DNA of 64,000 nt from positions 8,377,501 to 8,441,500 of the forward strand of contig NZ_CP088022.1 of NCBI RefSeq assembly GCF_013373795.3. The letters run 5' to 3'. Below, one piece after another: positions 47,460 to 57,465 of this stretch. Source of the stretch: Bradyrhizobium quebecense. Lineage in GTDB: Bacteria > Pseudomonadota > Alphaproteobacteria > Rhizobiales > Xanthobacteraceae. The translations under genes were made by a program, and so were the position numbers. Under the pieces are notes generated by a model that saw only the letters and a list, made by a program, of their open reading frames with translations, made no database searches and was not told the origin of the DNA. The first letter of the stretch is position 1, and every line of letters begins with the position of its first letter.

Positions 47460-47954
47460 GTTCGACCCCTGATCAGCTCAACGCGCTCGGCCTTCACGGC
47501 ATGGCCAACGCCCTTCGTCGACATCGCCAAGCTGCGGCAGCAGGCCGCCGTCGAGGACATCGACTATCGCACTCCGCGCGGTCTGGACCGCAGCCTTCAG
47601 GCAATGCTGGTCGAAGGCGGCTGGACCGCCCACCACGCCAACCTGCCGATCTGCGGCCCCCCGGCGTCGAGAGCCTGCGGCGAACCCGCAAGCCCGGCCG
47701 AAAGGCCTGAGCGAGTGGCTCCGTGGACATGCCGCCGCGCGTGGACAACGCGAAGGGCGTTGCCCACCTGCCCACAGCAGGAGCAGCAAAAAAACCAAAT
47801 CCTTCGAGCCGCGATTCTAGATTGACCTCGCGGCTTCGCCGATACCACAAACCAAACAGCCAGAACGCCTCGCGCCCCGGGCGATGGGCGAGATCATCTC
47901 GGAATCCTGGGCGAGATCAAATCGGTACAGCCAGGCGAAATCATCGGAATCGCA
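47460..47954 (+). mobile_element. IS21 deletion derivative (istB scraps and right end)
   Basis: Contains pieces of istB (DQLNALGLHGMA; VEDIDYRTPRGLDRSLQAML; the C-terminal [10 protein letters not shown]) with the Walker region and a first segment deleted, then the IS21 right-end repeats (GGGCGAGATCATCTCGGAAT and others) to GGAATCGCA at 47954. No istA. Related to the IS21 at 25.8-31.1 kb but clearly diverged. Confidence 0.82.
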
Positions 47955-48017
47955 ATCGAGAAGCTCGCTGTCGCATGCTCCATGAAAAGGTAGGAGCAAA
48001 ACGAGGCTTGCGATGAT

Positions 48018-49601
48018 CTAGAAGAATATCAACGTAGACACCAATAGGTCGAGGGCGTGCTCCGTTTGGGGCGTGTGTGTGATGCTCGTCGGGTTATGGA
48101 TGTATGACAGGCCGATGCTCGCATATATTCCGGGCGCGAGATACGCAGTGTATGTTCCCGTGATTGCTGTTGTATCGCGATGCACGAGCTCGCCCTTGGC
48201 GAAAGCAGCATCCACCGCAAACTTGCTCCAGACGGTGTTGGTGGCAACGAGAGCCATCAGATCACTGGGCCGACTATCAAAAGGTCCCTTCGCATAAAGG
48301 CGAAGCTCGTAGTACTGGCTGATTCTGTTGAGGTCGGGCGGTGCTCCCATGAGAGAGAATCCGCCATAGATACCACGAGATGGTGCCCCCTGGACGTCAC
48401 TCTGCCAGAGCTGCCGGTCCGCGGCGATGTAGTGAAAACTATTGCCGCTATGCCTTTGCCGGTCCGGGTCCGCTACATTCTTGTAGCGGCTGTTGCTGAA
48501 ACCAGCGCCTGCCCGCAACCACGTGTCAGGCACGCCGGGAGCGGCCTTACTCTTGTAGCCAATCTCGTCGATGAAAAGAATGCCCGCGTTTGCTGTGCTC
48601 CAGTTCACGCCGCTGGGATTCTCGGTTACATGCGCATAGGGTCCATCTGGACTGATTGAGCGCTGCACGGAGACTTTGTTGTACCAGCGATCATCGAAAT
48701 TGTACTTCAGGTTGAGGGCGGGGGTCGGCGCCGCGTTGGTGCTCATCCCTGCTTGGAAAAGGGCGAACATGTTTGATCCTGAAATTCCTCCGAACAATGT
48801 GCCGGTGAATTCGTTCTGATTTCTAAGATAGCCAAACTTGAGTTCGAGTGTCCTGTCGAGGAAAGTTTGGTAGTAAGCGAGCGTGTTGAGTCCTACTCGA
48901 TCAGGCCCCGGGCGCTTCCATGTCCAGTATTGCTGCTCGGCCCCCACGGCAATTTGACCATCAGCAATACCGAAGCGGCTGAGATCGTAGGTGACGATCA
49001 TGAAGTTCGCCGTGGCAAATGTCGGATTCTGTCCCATATAGAGCTGGTTTGCGAAGCTGCTTCTGGCTGCATTCGGCAGCTGGTTGTCTGCAAAGCTGTT
49101 GTGCGTCCAGCCGATATACCCGATGCCGATGTCCGCCAGCGCCGATCTGGCGCCGCCCTTGTCCTGATCTATCGTATCGGAAGGCCCAGGTATGGCGAGC
49201 CACAACCCCTTTTCTCGTAGATTTTCGAAACGCGCGAAAGGGTCGATCGCCGCTTGTGTTCTCGTCTGGGTAGCCCGATCGGCACTGCCGCTCGTTTTGA
49301 GAGGCATGCTGGGACCATTTGCCGGCGCCGCGGCACGGGGTCCGGATGCCTTACTGATCAAGCGGATGGAGAGCCTTGTCTTCCGATCGGGAGCGGTGCT
49401 GCGGCTTCTTTTGGTGACCTGATCTGCAGTATCTCTGTTGAGATCAAGCTCGTTAGCGGCTTTTGCCAGAACTGAATTGCCGACCAGACAAGCCGCCAGC
49501 GGAAGTGCGACAACCCGGCCCCGTCGCTTCGAGCTGTATGCAAGTGCCGCCGTAGCCGAAGATGTTCGAGACGTTATCGCCGAAACAATGCGATCGCGCA
49601 T
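48018..49601 (-). CDS. Carbohydrate-selective porin, OprB type
   Basis: About 527 residues from the ATG at 49601, which gives a signal-peptide-like start (RVVALPLAACLVGNSVLAKA); the open frame extends to 49892 but that part looks non-coding. After a 90-residue polar linker comes the OprB pattern: GLWLAIPGPSDTIDQD, IGIGYIGWTHNSFADN, FMIVTYDLSRFGIADGQIAV and repeated amphipathic beta strands with aromatic girdles, ending in a terminal Phe (LLVSTLIFF) as required for outer-membrane insertion. Such porins let sugars through the outer membrane. Apparently intact; no transport operon is linked. Confidence 0.78.
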   Translation of the reverse strand: MRDRIVSAITSRTSSATAALAYSSKRRGRVVALPLAACLVGNSVLAKAANELDLNRDTADQVTKRSRSTAPDRKTRLSIRLISKASGPRAAAPANGPSMPLKTSGSADRATQTRTQAAIDPFARFENLREKGLWLAIPGPSDTIDQDKGGARSALADIGIGYIGWTHNSFADNQLPNAARSSFANQLYMGQNPTFATANFMIVTYDLSRFGIADGQIAVGAEQQYWTWKRPGPDRVGLNTLAYYQTFLDRTLELKFGYLRNQNEFTGTLFGGISGSNMFALFQAGMSTNAAPTPALNLKYNFDDRWYNKVSVQRSISPDGPYAHVTENPSGVNWSTANAGILFIDEIGYKSKAAPGVPDTWLRAGAGFSNSRYKNVADPDRQRHSGNSFHYIAADRQLWQSDVQGAPSRGIYGGFSLMGAPPDLNRISQYYELRLYAKGPFDSRPSDLMALVATNTVWSKFAVDAAFAKGELVHRDTTAITGTYTAYLAPGIYASIGLSYIHNPTSITHTPQTEHALDLLVSTLIFF

Positions 49602-50736
49602 AATGTACTTCGCGTCCCTATCTGCGAGCCGTGAATGGATCGAGCTTCGGCCTGATTGCCCGAGAAGCGGACTTCCCAGCCTTTGGAGTCTGAAGGCTAT
49701 GGTGACCTCTAAAAGCAAAAGGTGTCGTATGTCCCCAGCGGGACCGGCTTTAACCGTCCCGAACCTCGTCACCCGGGGAGGGCTGATCTGGCCTGCACGT
49801 AGCTTGTGCATCATGCGTGGCGCGAGCGCGAGCGGCGTGCTGGCTCGATGAGGTGATGATGACGAACGAGCTTCAGCTGTCCTTGCCAGCAAGACATCGC
49901 GAGCGACCGTGCTCCGTGATGCCGCAGAGGAGTCTTATGGTGCCGAACATCGTGCTTGAAGACGTCATTCTCGACGAAATGGTAGTCACCGAAAAGCAAC
50001 CCCGCCGGTGACGAGGGCAGGCATCATGAAGCTTTGTTGGCAGCTCGGTCACCGAAAGACGAGGCAATCGACGGGCGCGAGGTCTGGAAAATGTTGCCGT
50101 CTGTGCCCCCGGCGATCGTGGCAGAGTGTTCTGCGAGCTGGCGCAGGAGAACGGAGAAAATAGCATTCGAGCAGCTTTGATCGCTGCCGCAGGGCAGTTG
50201 GCGAATCCGTCAGCTCCATTAGCGCGGCCAGATCTATGGTGCATTCCGAGTTCCTTGAAAAATGACCCGTGGGGCGTTCGATGGCCACGCTTGCCAGCTG
50301 TCCATCGTCTCGATCAACCTGCCGAGATTGGTAGTTGCAATGGCTGCCGGTCCAATGGCATGGCGCCCAGTGCTGAGGTGGCTAGCTGGCAGGGCTGAGT
50401 TTCCGTCACAACGCACTCCGGCGAGTTGGCGCGGTTCGTATTCGGCCGCAGCAGGGTGAGAAAATCTGCAAGGATCTTGTGAATCGTGAGAAAATGGTGC
50501 CCCGTTGCTCGCAAAGACGCGAAGCAGTACGCCGCTGCCGACGGTAGGATGCAGGAGATCCCCGCTAGGGGGTCTTTTGCGCTGAAAAAGAGCCCACATT
50601 GGAGCCGAAGGGCAAACAATCAGAGGTTGCGAAGAATGATGGTGCCCGGGGGGCGCGGGCGGCTGCAGCCCGTCAGCATCGCAGGCTATTGCAGCAACGA
50701 GCGGCCTATTGGGTCGGGGAAGTCGCGCGTGGAACC
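49602..50736. other. Intergenic, no supported gene
   Basis: About 1.1 kb upstream of the divergent porin and membrane-protein genes. Several short open frames on both strands, none with a motif. I find no tts box or -24/-12 site here. Confidence 0.4.
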
Positions 50737-51252
50737 ATGGAGATGACAGATCAAGCTGCCGCCTCGGACTTGCGGCCGCTCTTGCACAGCTCGTTAGGGC
50801 GCATTCGCTGGGGTTTGATGTTTCTTGTTATCTTCGTCGGCCTGGGTGCGGCGGCAGCCCATTTTGCATCGAGCCTCGCAGAGTTCGTCGAAACGCCTGC
50901 CGCTGGGCAAGTCGGTTCAACGATGGTTCTGTCACCGGAGGACAGGGCATCCCTGACCGAGACACAGGGGACGCAGCAGAAGCTGAGCGATGACATCGCA
51001 GAGCTCACCCGCCACATCGAGGCCCAGCGGGGCGACCTCCAAGCGATCTTGGATCAGCTCACCACACTGACTTCGCGAATCGACACCTTGCAGATTCCGG
51101 CGCCTGGTCCATCTGCTCCTTCCGCTGCTACTTTGCCGCCAGACAAAGCGGTCTTGAGCTCCGTCAAGAAACGCATCGGACGCTCAAAACCACAGGGTCC
51201 TGTTTCGGTCGGAGGCGCGCCTTTGATCGCAGGACCGATCGGCGAGCGCTGA
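50737..51252 (+). CDS. Single-pass membrane protein with coiled coil
   Basis: 171 residues from ATG 50737 (MEMTDQAAASDLRPLLHSSL); the open frame extends 46 codons upstream but that part is low-complexity. One transmembrane helix (WGLMFLVIFVGLGAAAAHF, about 25-43) is followed by a Glu/Gln/Leu-rich coiled coil (about 75-125), then a Pro/Ser/Ala linker and a basic segment (VKKRIGRSKPQG). This is the layout of periplasmic or cytoplasmic tether proteins. No named family recognised. Confidence 0.6.
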   Translation: MEMTDQAAASDLRPLLHSSLGRIRWGLMFLVIFVGLGAAAAHFASSLAEFVETPAAGQVGSTMVLSPEDRASLTETQGTQQKLSDDIAELTRHIEAQRGDLQAILDQLTTLTSRIDTLQIPAPGPSAPSAATLPPDKAVLSSVKKRIGRSKPQGPVSVGGAPLIAGPIGER

Positions 51253-51521
51253 CACCACAGACCGGTCGCCTCCGTATCGCGGTCTCACCGCCTCGCCACC
51301 GCCGGGGCGGGGCCCGCGCCGAGCGCCGCGTCAAGCTGGCTCGCGCCGCCTCGACCCAAACCGGATATGGATTGGCCCCGTCCATCACATGTCTCGTCAG
51401 TGCAGCCGGATCTTCGCGATCACAGCGAGAAGATCCGCTACGGACGGCCTCCGCCGTAAGTCCGAACCGAAACGCCTGTCGATCTGAATGATGGGCCCGA
51501 GCAACGCCGAACCTGGACTAT

Positions 51522-53087
51522 CCTAGTGGCTCTGCACAGTGATTTTGACTGGTTAGCACCGTGGGGGTCCAACGGACTTTCAGCGGAAGCTAAGAGCGCT
51601 AAGGATGCCGGGGTCATCTCACGGGCCAGGCAACTCGCAGGGCAGCCCGTCGCCGGCCGGGGCGCGGACGCGTCTCCCGCGGGCTCGCGTGAATCTTCCG
51701 TATAGAGAGTCCGCGTTGCACGACGATCCTGGCCTTGCGCGCGACCCATCGCAGCACAGCCTGTCGGTGGAGATCACCGCTGCGTCTGGGTCCAAAGGTT
51801 GGCATCGACGCCGTGTAGCCGCATGGCTTTGCGCGCCGCGTATAAGCGTCGCGCTGAGCGTCGGAATGGAAGCGATCCAACGCGCCACGCTGAGACCATG
51901 GCGTTTAAGTTGAAGTCCTGCTCCCAGTTCATGGCTCATAGAAGGGATTGTTGCCGGGCAGTAGGTAGTTCGAGCGAGCAATCGTCGCGTTACGACCAAC
52001 ATTGCCTACGATGTCAAGCCGCTATCCCTGGACGGAGCGGCCGTTGCGAGTCCATCGGGAGCCATTGTCCGTTGCAAGAAGGTTCTACGATTAAATTCTT
52101 CAGACAATTGAAGCGTCTCCGCACTGAGCGAGTATGCCGCGCGGTTGGCACAATCGCCAAGATCGGGGATTTCGGGTCAGTTGGTCGCAAACTTGTCAGA
52201 GAGACGCGAGCTCACGACGAACATCAGTTGGCGATCGTGACAGCGGTGATCGCTCACCATCCCCCGCGTAGCGCTCATGGCTCATCAAGACGTCGAGGGG
52301 AGCCTCAGAGGGCTGGTAGGTCAAATTTGGCTTGAAGCTGACGTAAGGTCATATTGTAGCGTCGCCAGCGAAACATGACCAAAGCAGGCTCGATCCGATA
52401 ATGCAATTTAGATTTACAGACTTCGACGACGTGCGCGCCGCAAACAGAGCATATAGCAAGGCTTCGGGAGTAGGTTATCATCGCAGTAGACTGCGCGGGA
52501 CGCCACATCTCGAGCAGCAGGCAGCTTCAGCTCTTGACATATGGACTTGGTGTCTATCGCCTCAAGAGAGGATCAATTACATCCGAAAACATCGTTCCCA
52601 ATTCCGGTTTGACAGCTACGGCCAGATGATCGGTGTCGTCCGCGGTCGTTGCTTCAATGGTTACGCATCCGAGCTCATCAAATGGCGAAATCGATTCAGG
52701 GCCAACACGTGGCGTGCTGCCGTGTTGTTTTGCGCTGGGACTTGGGCAATCCTCATTTATGCTGTCCTCCGAGTGCTAGATATTGTTCGCAATTGACTGG
52801 AGTTCCCATAGTAAGGCCGTTCACCGCCGCGTGAATTGAAAGTCTTTAGTATGCGTGTGAACGGTTGCAAGCTGACTCGTGTCTGCAGCCGTAGCTCGGA
52901 CTCGTCCCATCTTCGGCGCGTTACGGATTTGGTTCACGTGCCATCGGATAGTCATGAGATTGCCGCCCACGAACAGGGCCCCGTCTCGGTTGGTCGTCGG
53001 ATGATCCAATCTTGGTCCGAAACCCCTGCCGGGGCTAATCTGACCGCCGGACCCAACTTATCAAAATCACTGTGCAGAGCCACTAGG
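51522..53087. mobile_element. Decayed element with 27-bp perfect terminal inverted repeats
   Basis: The word starting CCTAGTGGCTCTGCACAGTG at 51522-51548 recurs inverted at 53061-53087, identical over 27 bases, giving a 1566-bp unit. The outermost CTAG may include a TA or CTAG target duplication. No readable transposase lies inside; the interior contains the 131-residue ORF at 52401. It could be a defective (MITE-like or cargo-carrying) derivative of an IS630/IS5-type element. Confidence 0.65.
52401..52796 (+). CDS. Hypothetical protein with C-terminal membrane helix
   Basis: 131 residues. The first 100 are polar and aromatic-rich (TDFDDVRAANRAYSKASGVG; YIRKHRSQFRFDSYGQMIGV); the end is a single hydrophobic helix (AAVLFCAGTWAILIYAVLRV), so it may be tail-anchored. 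The composition looks coding but no ribosome-binding site or family is evident. It lies inside the unit with 27-bp inverted ends and could be its cargo. Confidence 0.5.
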   Translation: MQFRFTDFDDVRAANRAYSKASGVGYHRSRLRGTPHLEQQAASALDIWTWCLSPQERINYIRKHRSQFRFDSYGQMIGVVRGRCFNGYASELIKWRNRFRANTWRAAVLFCAGTWAILIYAVLRVLDIVRN

Positions 53088-53126
53088 CGAGCGTGATATC
53101 CGGCTTCGCTGTCACCGCCTCCAGAA

Positions 53127-53318
53127 TCAATTGCGAATGCGCTTCGATTTGCGGTCACCGCCCTGGCGTTTAGGAACGATGTCGCCAACTTCCTTGAGGC
53201 GACCGCGCCGGCGGATCGCGCTGACACCAAAGCGCTCGGCAGCCTGTCGACAGGACATGCCACCGTCAATCGCTGCTACCACCCTTTGGCGAAGATCAAC
53301 CGAAAACGCCCTGGCCAT
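53127..53318 (-). pseudogene. IS630-family orfA fragment (different subgroup)
   Basis: MARAFSVDLRQRVVAAIDGG, then CRQAAERFGVSAIRR and DIVPKRQGGDRKSKRI: the N-terminal helix-turn-helix part of another IS630-type transposase, with a small deletion in the recognition helix. Similarity ends near 53127. Its upstream end sequence runs directly into IS91-like copy D. Confidence 0.75.
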
Positions 53319-53736
53319 ACATGCTGGCCTCCCTCGCCAGCATGTGGCTTGAATCTGACTCGCGCCGTTTTGGGAATCTGGAGGGTTCTGTGAGGTCGCG
53401 CTCACGCGAGGGCGCGGCAGGCGCTTATGACGCGACCTCATTGAAGCCGGATTGAACGAAGGCGCGGGAGGCTATTCGCGGTTTTGCAGCTATGGGGATT
53501 GTTCGAGATCGCCATGCCCGATCTGCTGGCTCGGCGCGTGAGGCAGAGACACAGGAGTGCGCATCCTGGAAGAGTTGAGATCAGACGCGCTTCGCCTGAG
53601 ATCGCGATAGGCCTTTTGCTGCATCGGACGGTTGTTGTCGCGCAGTGTGACAGCACGGATTCGACATCGTCCGCGATGATCGAGACGCTGGGAGCGAAAT
53701 GACGAATGATGATCGTCGTGCACGACATGACTTGGC

Positions 53737-54987
53737 TCACGATGTGTCGCATCGGAACGGTGATGTTCGAGGGCTGGGGCGTCTGAAGCTATGTCGAAAG
53801 CGCTCAATGATGCGCATGACGCCACCACAATCGGGACAGGCAGGAACCTCGGCCCGGGTTTGAGCCTCCGAATCCACAGGCGACGGCTGGCCATCGTTTG
53901 GGGCTGTTCGCTCATGATCGAGAAGTTCGCGGCAAAGGGCGAGCTTGGCAGCGCGATGGCGGTTGGCCATGAAGCCGAAGTGGCGGATGCGGTGGAAGCC
54001 GTCAGGCAGCGTATGAAGCAGGAAACGGCGAATGAACTCATCGGGCTTGAGATTCATGATCTTTGTCGCGCTGTTTTGGCGATAGTCCTTCCATGAGAAG
54101 GCGACATGATCGTCGTCGAGTGCGACGAGCCGGCTGTTGGCGATCGCGACGCGATGGGTGTAGCGGCCGAGATAGGCCAGGACCTGTGCGGGTCCGCCGA
54201 AGGGCCGCTTGGCGTAAACAACCCAGTTGATGCGTCGCATGGCGTCGAGGTGGGCCGCAAAGGCAGCCGGCTCGGCCAGAGCTCCGAGATCGCCGAAGAA
54301 ACGCAAGGCACCGGAGTTGAAGGCTGCCGACAGACGTTTGAGAAAAAGTGTGCGAAATAGTCTGGACAACGGTTTGACGGCCAGGAAGAAGTTCGGTCGG
54401 CAAGCGGTCCAGCGCGCGCCATCGGGCGAGAGGCCGCCACCCGGAACGACGCAATGGACGTGGGGATGATGCATCAGCGTCTGTCCCCAGGTGTGGAGGA
54501 CGGCGACGCCGCCGATCGCACCGCCGAGCCGGCGTGGATTGGCGGCGAGCGTCGTCATCGCCTCGGCGGCAGCCTTGAACAGGATGGCATAGACGACGGC
54601 CTTGTTCTGGAAAGCGATCGCGGCGATCGGTGCGGGAAGTGTAAAGACGACGTGGAAATAGGGAACCGGAAGCAGGTCGGCTTGACGCGCGGCGAGCCAC
54701 GCGGCTCGGGCTCTCCCCTGACACTTCGGACAGTGCCGATTGCGGCAGGAATTATAGGCAACGCGTGTCGTGCCGCAGTCGTCGCAAGCCTGCATGTGGC
54801 CGCCGAGCGCCTCGGTCCGGCACGCAACGATCGCGCTCATCACGCGCCGCTCGACCCGCCCCAGATGACCGGCATGTACACGGCGATAGGCGTCGCCATG
54901 CCGGCACAGAATATCGGCAATCTCGATGGCGGGCCTGTTGGAGCGGATGTCGGAGCGGGTCATGACCCGCATCCCGCTGCGGGTCAT
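53737..54987 (-). CDS. IS91-family HUH (Y2) transposase, copy D
   Basis: 416 residues, protein sequence identical to copies A and B. All catalytic positions are kept (H176, H178, Y272, Y276). Confidence 0.9.
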   Translation of the reverse strand: MTRSGMRVMTRSDIRSNRPAIEIADILCRHGDAYRRVHAGHLGRVERRVMSAIVACRTEALGGHMQACDDCGTTRVAYNSCRNRHCPKCQGRARAAWLAARQADLLPVPYFHVVFTLPAPIAAIAFQNKAVVYAILFKAAAEAMTTLAANPRRLGGAIGGVAVLHTWGQTLMHHPHVHCVVPGGGLSPDGARWTACRPNFFLAVKPLSRLFRTLFLKRLSAAFNSGALRFFGDLGALAEPAAFAAHLDAMRRINWVVYAKRPFGGPAQVLAYLGRYTHRVAIANSRLVALDDDHVAFSWKDYRQNSATKIMNLKPDEFIRRFLLHTLPDGFHRIRHFGFMANRHRAAKLALCRELLDHERTAPNDGQPSPVDSEAQTRAEVPACPDCGGVMRIIERFRHSFRRPSPRTSPFRCDTS

Positions 54988-55844
54988 CCAGGTGGCGTCA
55001 CCTCCAGCGACAGGCGATCGAGCGGGCTCTGCGTCGCTCGGATCGTATCGGTGGCGACCTGCGTGTAGCGCGCTGTCGACGACAAATTATTGTGCCCGAG
55101 CAAGACCTGGATGATCCGGATATCGGTTCCGTTCTCGAGAAGATGTGTCGCGAAGCTGTGGCGCAGCGTGTGCAGCGTGACGCGCTTGGTCAGGCCCGCA
55201 GCCTTCACCGCCGACCGGCAGGCGGCATGCAGCACGGTCTGATCGATCGGATGATCTTCGTCACGACCAGGGAACAGATAAAGCCGCGGCCGGGCGAGCC
55301 GCCAGTAGGTGCGCAGGATGCCCAGCAGCTGGGGCGACAGCATCACGTTGCGATCCTTCGCGCCCTTGCCGTGGCGCACCTGGATGACGCCGCGGGCGCT
55401 GTCGATGTCTTCGATCCGCAGTCCCGCAACCTCCGAGGCCCTGAGCCCGGCCGCATAGGCGGTGGTGAGCGCGGCGCGGCTCTTCAGGCTCGATACCGCT
55501 TCAAGAAACTGAACCACTTCGTCGGCGCTGAGAACGACCGGCAGCTTGCGCGGTTCTCGCGCATAGGGAATGCGCTCTGGGATGAGCGCCTCGCCGAGCG
55601 TGACGCCGTAGAAAAACCGTAGCGCACAGACGATCTGGTTCAGCGCCGGCCATGAGATGCCGGTCGAGACCAAATGCACCTGGAAGGCGCGGACGTCTTC
55701 CAGCTCTAACCGGTCAGGCGATCGGCCAAAATAGCGGCTGAACTTCGAAACCGCGCTGATGTAGGATCTTTGCGTCGCCGGCGACAGATTGCGGACGGTC
55801 ATGTCTTCGATCATGCGGCGGCGAAGAGGGCTCAAATCGGCCAT
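54984..55844 (-). CDS. Tyrosine recombinase, copy D
   Basis: 286 residues from the ATG with AGGAG upstream; identical to copies A and C and complete to LSLEVTPPG. Overlaps the transposase start by four bases. Confidence 0.9.
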   Translation of the reverse strand: MADLSPLRRRMIEDMTVRNLSPATQRSYISAVSKFSRYFGRSPDRLELEDVRAFQVHLVSTGISWPALNQIVCALRFFYGVTLGEALIPERIPYAREPRKLPVVLSADEVVQFLEAVSSLKSRAALTTAYAAGLRASEVAGLRIEDIDSARGVIQVRHGKGAKDRNVMLSPQLLGILRTYWRLARPRLYLFPGRDEDHPIDQTVLHAACRSAVKAAGLTKRVTLHTLRHSFATHLLENGTDIRIIQVLLGHNNLSSTARYTQVATDTIRATQSPLDRLSLEVTPPG

Positions 55845-56059
55845 CTCGATACTCCTGTCTGAGGGGGTGGGCTCCAACACCCACATCCTCTCAGCCAGGA
55901 GGCGATCTATGCCACCTTGCCCCCTACGCCGCGGCAGCGGCTTAGTTCAATCCCCACCCGATTCGTTCCGGTCGGAAAATGCTCTAGTATGACCGTACGG
56001 GCCGCGGCCCGCGACCTCATTTGATGCTTCAAGAACTGTGCGCATATGGGTGGTCTTCG

Positions 56060-57394
56060 TTAATATGGTGCGCGGTCGAGATAAGCGTCGAATGCCGCAG
56101 CAACGGCGCGGATGACAAAACGGTGCTCCTGCTTGACGCGGAGGATACCCTTTTCGATCTCCACTATCCCGTCCTCGGTGAGCATCTCCAAGCGATCAGC
56201 TGAATCAAGAAAAGCTACCGGATCAAATCCGTGGTTGGCGCAGATTGCTGGAACATCGGCCTGTAAGTCGCACATCACGCGTTCGATGATTTCGGCCCGA
56301 AGCCGGTCTTCCTCGGTGAGACGGTAGCCCTTTGAAGTCGGGAAGCAGCCAGCTTTGATATGCTGATGATAGGAAGCGGTTGCGAGCTCATTCTGGACGT
56401 AGCCGTCAGGAAGGCGGCCAATGGCGGACGGACCGAAGCCGATCACGGTTTGACAGGTATCAGCCGAATAACCCAGGGAGTTGCGGCAAAGGCGACCGGC
56501 CTTCTGCGCCAGCGCGAGCTCGTCGGATGGCAAGGCGAAATGGTCGAGCCCAATTTGTCGGTAGCCCGCCGCGACCAGAGTTTCAGCCACCGCCGCGGCT
56601 TGCTCGGCGCGAGCGACATTGTCTGGCAGCGCCGCCTCATCGATCTGGCGCTGACGTTTCATATAGGAGGGAACATGGGCGTAGCCGAAAACCGCAAGCC
56701 GGTCCGGCCGCATAGCTACCGCGATTCTGGCGGAGTCAACGCAGGACTGCACCGACTGGTGTGGCAATCCGAACAGGAGGTCGAAGTTGATGCGGCTTAT
56801 TCCATGCTGGCGCAGACTTTCGACGGCAAGAGCTATCTGTGTCTCGCTCTGGACGCGGTTCACTGCCCGCTGCACCAGGGGATCAAAACTTTGCGCGCCA
56901 ATGCTGGCGCGGCTGACGCCGGCTGAGCCTAATGTTTCGGCCATCTCGGTCGTGAACGCTCTGGGATCGATCTCGACGGCAACGGTGGTCGACTTGCTGA
57001 ATGTGAAGCGGTCGCGCAGGAGCTCCATCAGGCCCAAGAAGTCGGCAGGCGAGATGATGGTCGGCGTCCCGCCGCCGAAATGCACGTCGCTGACGGACAA
57101 GGCGCGGGGCGCCTGCGCTGCGACCAAATCAATCTCCTCGCGGAGCACCGCGAGATATTTGCGGATCGGTCGCTCGCTGTGAGTGAGGCTTGTCGGGAAG
57201 CCGCAATACCAGCAAATCGAGCGACAGAACGGAACGTGGAGATAGATGGATACCGGTTCATCGCGCGGCAGCCGCCTCAACCATCTCCCATAAGTGTTGG
57301 CGCCCACCATCGCGGAGAAATCAGGTACGGTCGGATAAATAGTGTACCAAGGCAGGCGGGAATCGCAATATTTGTTCAGCAACGAGGTCTGCAC
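56060..57394 (-). CDS. hemN: Oxygen-independent coproporphyrinogen III dehydrogenase (radical SAM)
   Basis: 444 residues from a GTG start. It converts coproporphyrinogen III to protoporphyrinogen IX without oxygen, needed for heme in micro-oxic cells such as bacteroids. The radical-SAM iron-sulfur motif is C57-x3-C61-x2-C64 in FCRSICWYCGF. The SAM-binding GGGTP lies in HFGGGTPTII, and IGAQSFDPLVQRAVNRVQS and NFDLLFGLPHQ are classic HemN phrases. Length matches E. coli HemN (457). A FixK2/FNR-type box lies about 60 bases upstream. Intact. Bradyrhizobium species often have two hemN genes; this one is in the accessory region. Confidence 0.92.
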   Translation of the reverse strand: MQTSLLNKYCDSRLPWYTIYPTVPDFSAMVGANTYGRWLRRLPRDEPVSIYLHVPFCRSICWYCGFPTSLTHSERPIRKYLAVLREEIDLVAAQAPRALSVSDVHFGGGTPTIISPADFLGLMELLRDRFTFSKSTTVAVEIDPRAFTTEMAETLGSAGVSRASIGAQSFDPLVQRAVNRVQSETQIALAVESLRQHGISRINFDLLFGLPHQSVQSCVDSARIAVAMRPDRLAVFGYAHVPSYMKRQRQIDEAALPDNVARAEQAAAVAETLVAAGYRQIGLDHFALPSDELALAQKAGRLCRNSLGYSADTCQTVIGFGPSAIGRLPDGYVQNELATASYHQHIKAGCFPTSKGYRLTEEDRLRAEIIERVMCDLQADVPAICANHGFDPVAFLDSADRLEMLTEDGIVEIEKGILRVKQEHRFVIRAVAAAFDAYLDRAPY

Positions 57395-57451
57395 GTCTTA
57401 TCTATCCATGCTCACACAACATGAAGTTGACCCATCTCCTCTTCGGTGTCT

Positions 57452-57465
57452 TTGCTTCATGTCAA
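57452..57465 (-). promoter_or_regulatory. FixK2/FNR-type box upstream of hemN
   Basis: On the gene strand TTGACATGAAGCAA fits TTG[AC]-N6-[TG]CAA, the B. japonicum FixK2 pattern. It is centred about 64 bases before the GTG, a sensible place for activation under low oxygen. Confidence 0.68.

Larger units (their letters stand above)
53372..55954 (-). mobile_element. IS91-like element, copy D
   Basis: 2583 bp with both genes intact. The transposase end meets the left end of the IS630 fragment (AAAACGGCGCGAGTCAGATTC, read outward on the minus strand); the recombinase end is followed by CACCCGATTCGTTCCGG and then AAAATGCTCTA, a variant of the word seen before copies B and C. Confidence 0.88.

Noticed and set aside
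52320..52345. CGTCAGCTTCAAGCC on the minus strand as a third tts box
   Set aside because: Only the first nine bases match; the second half-site is missing and no credible gene follows on that strand.
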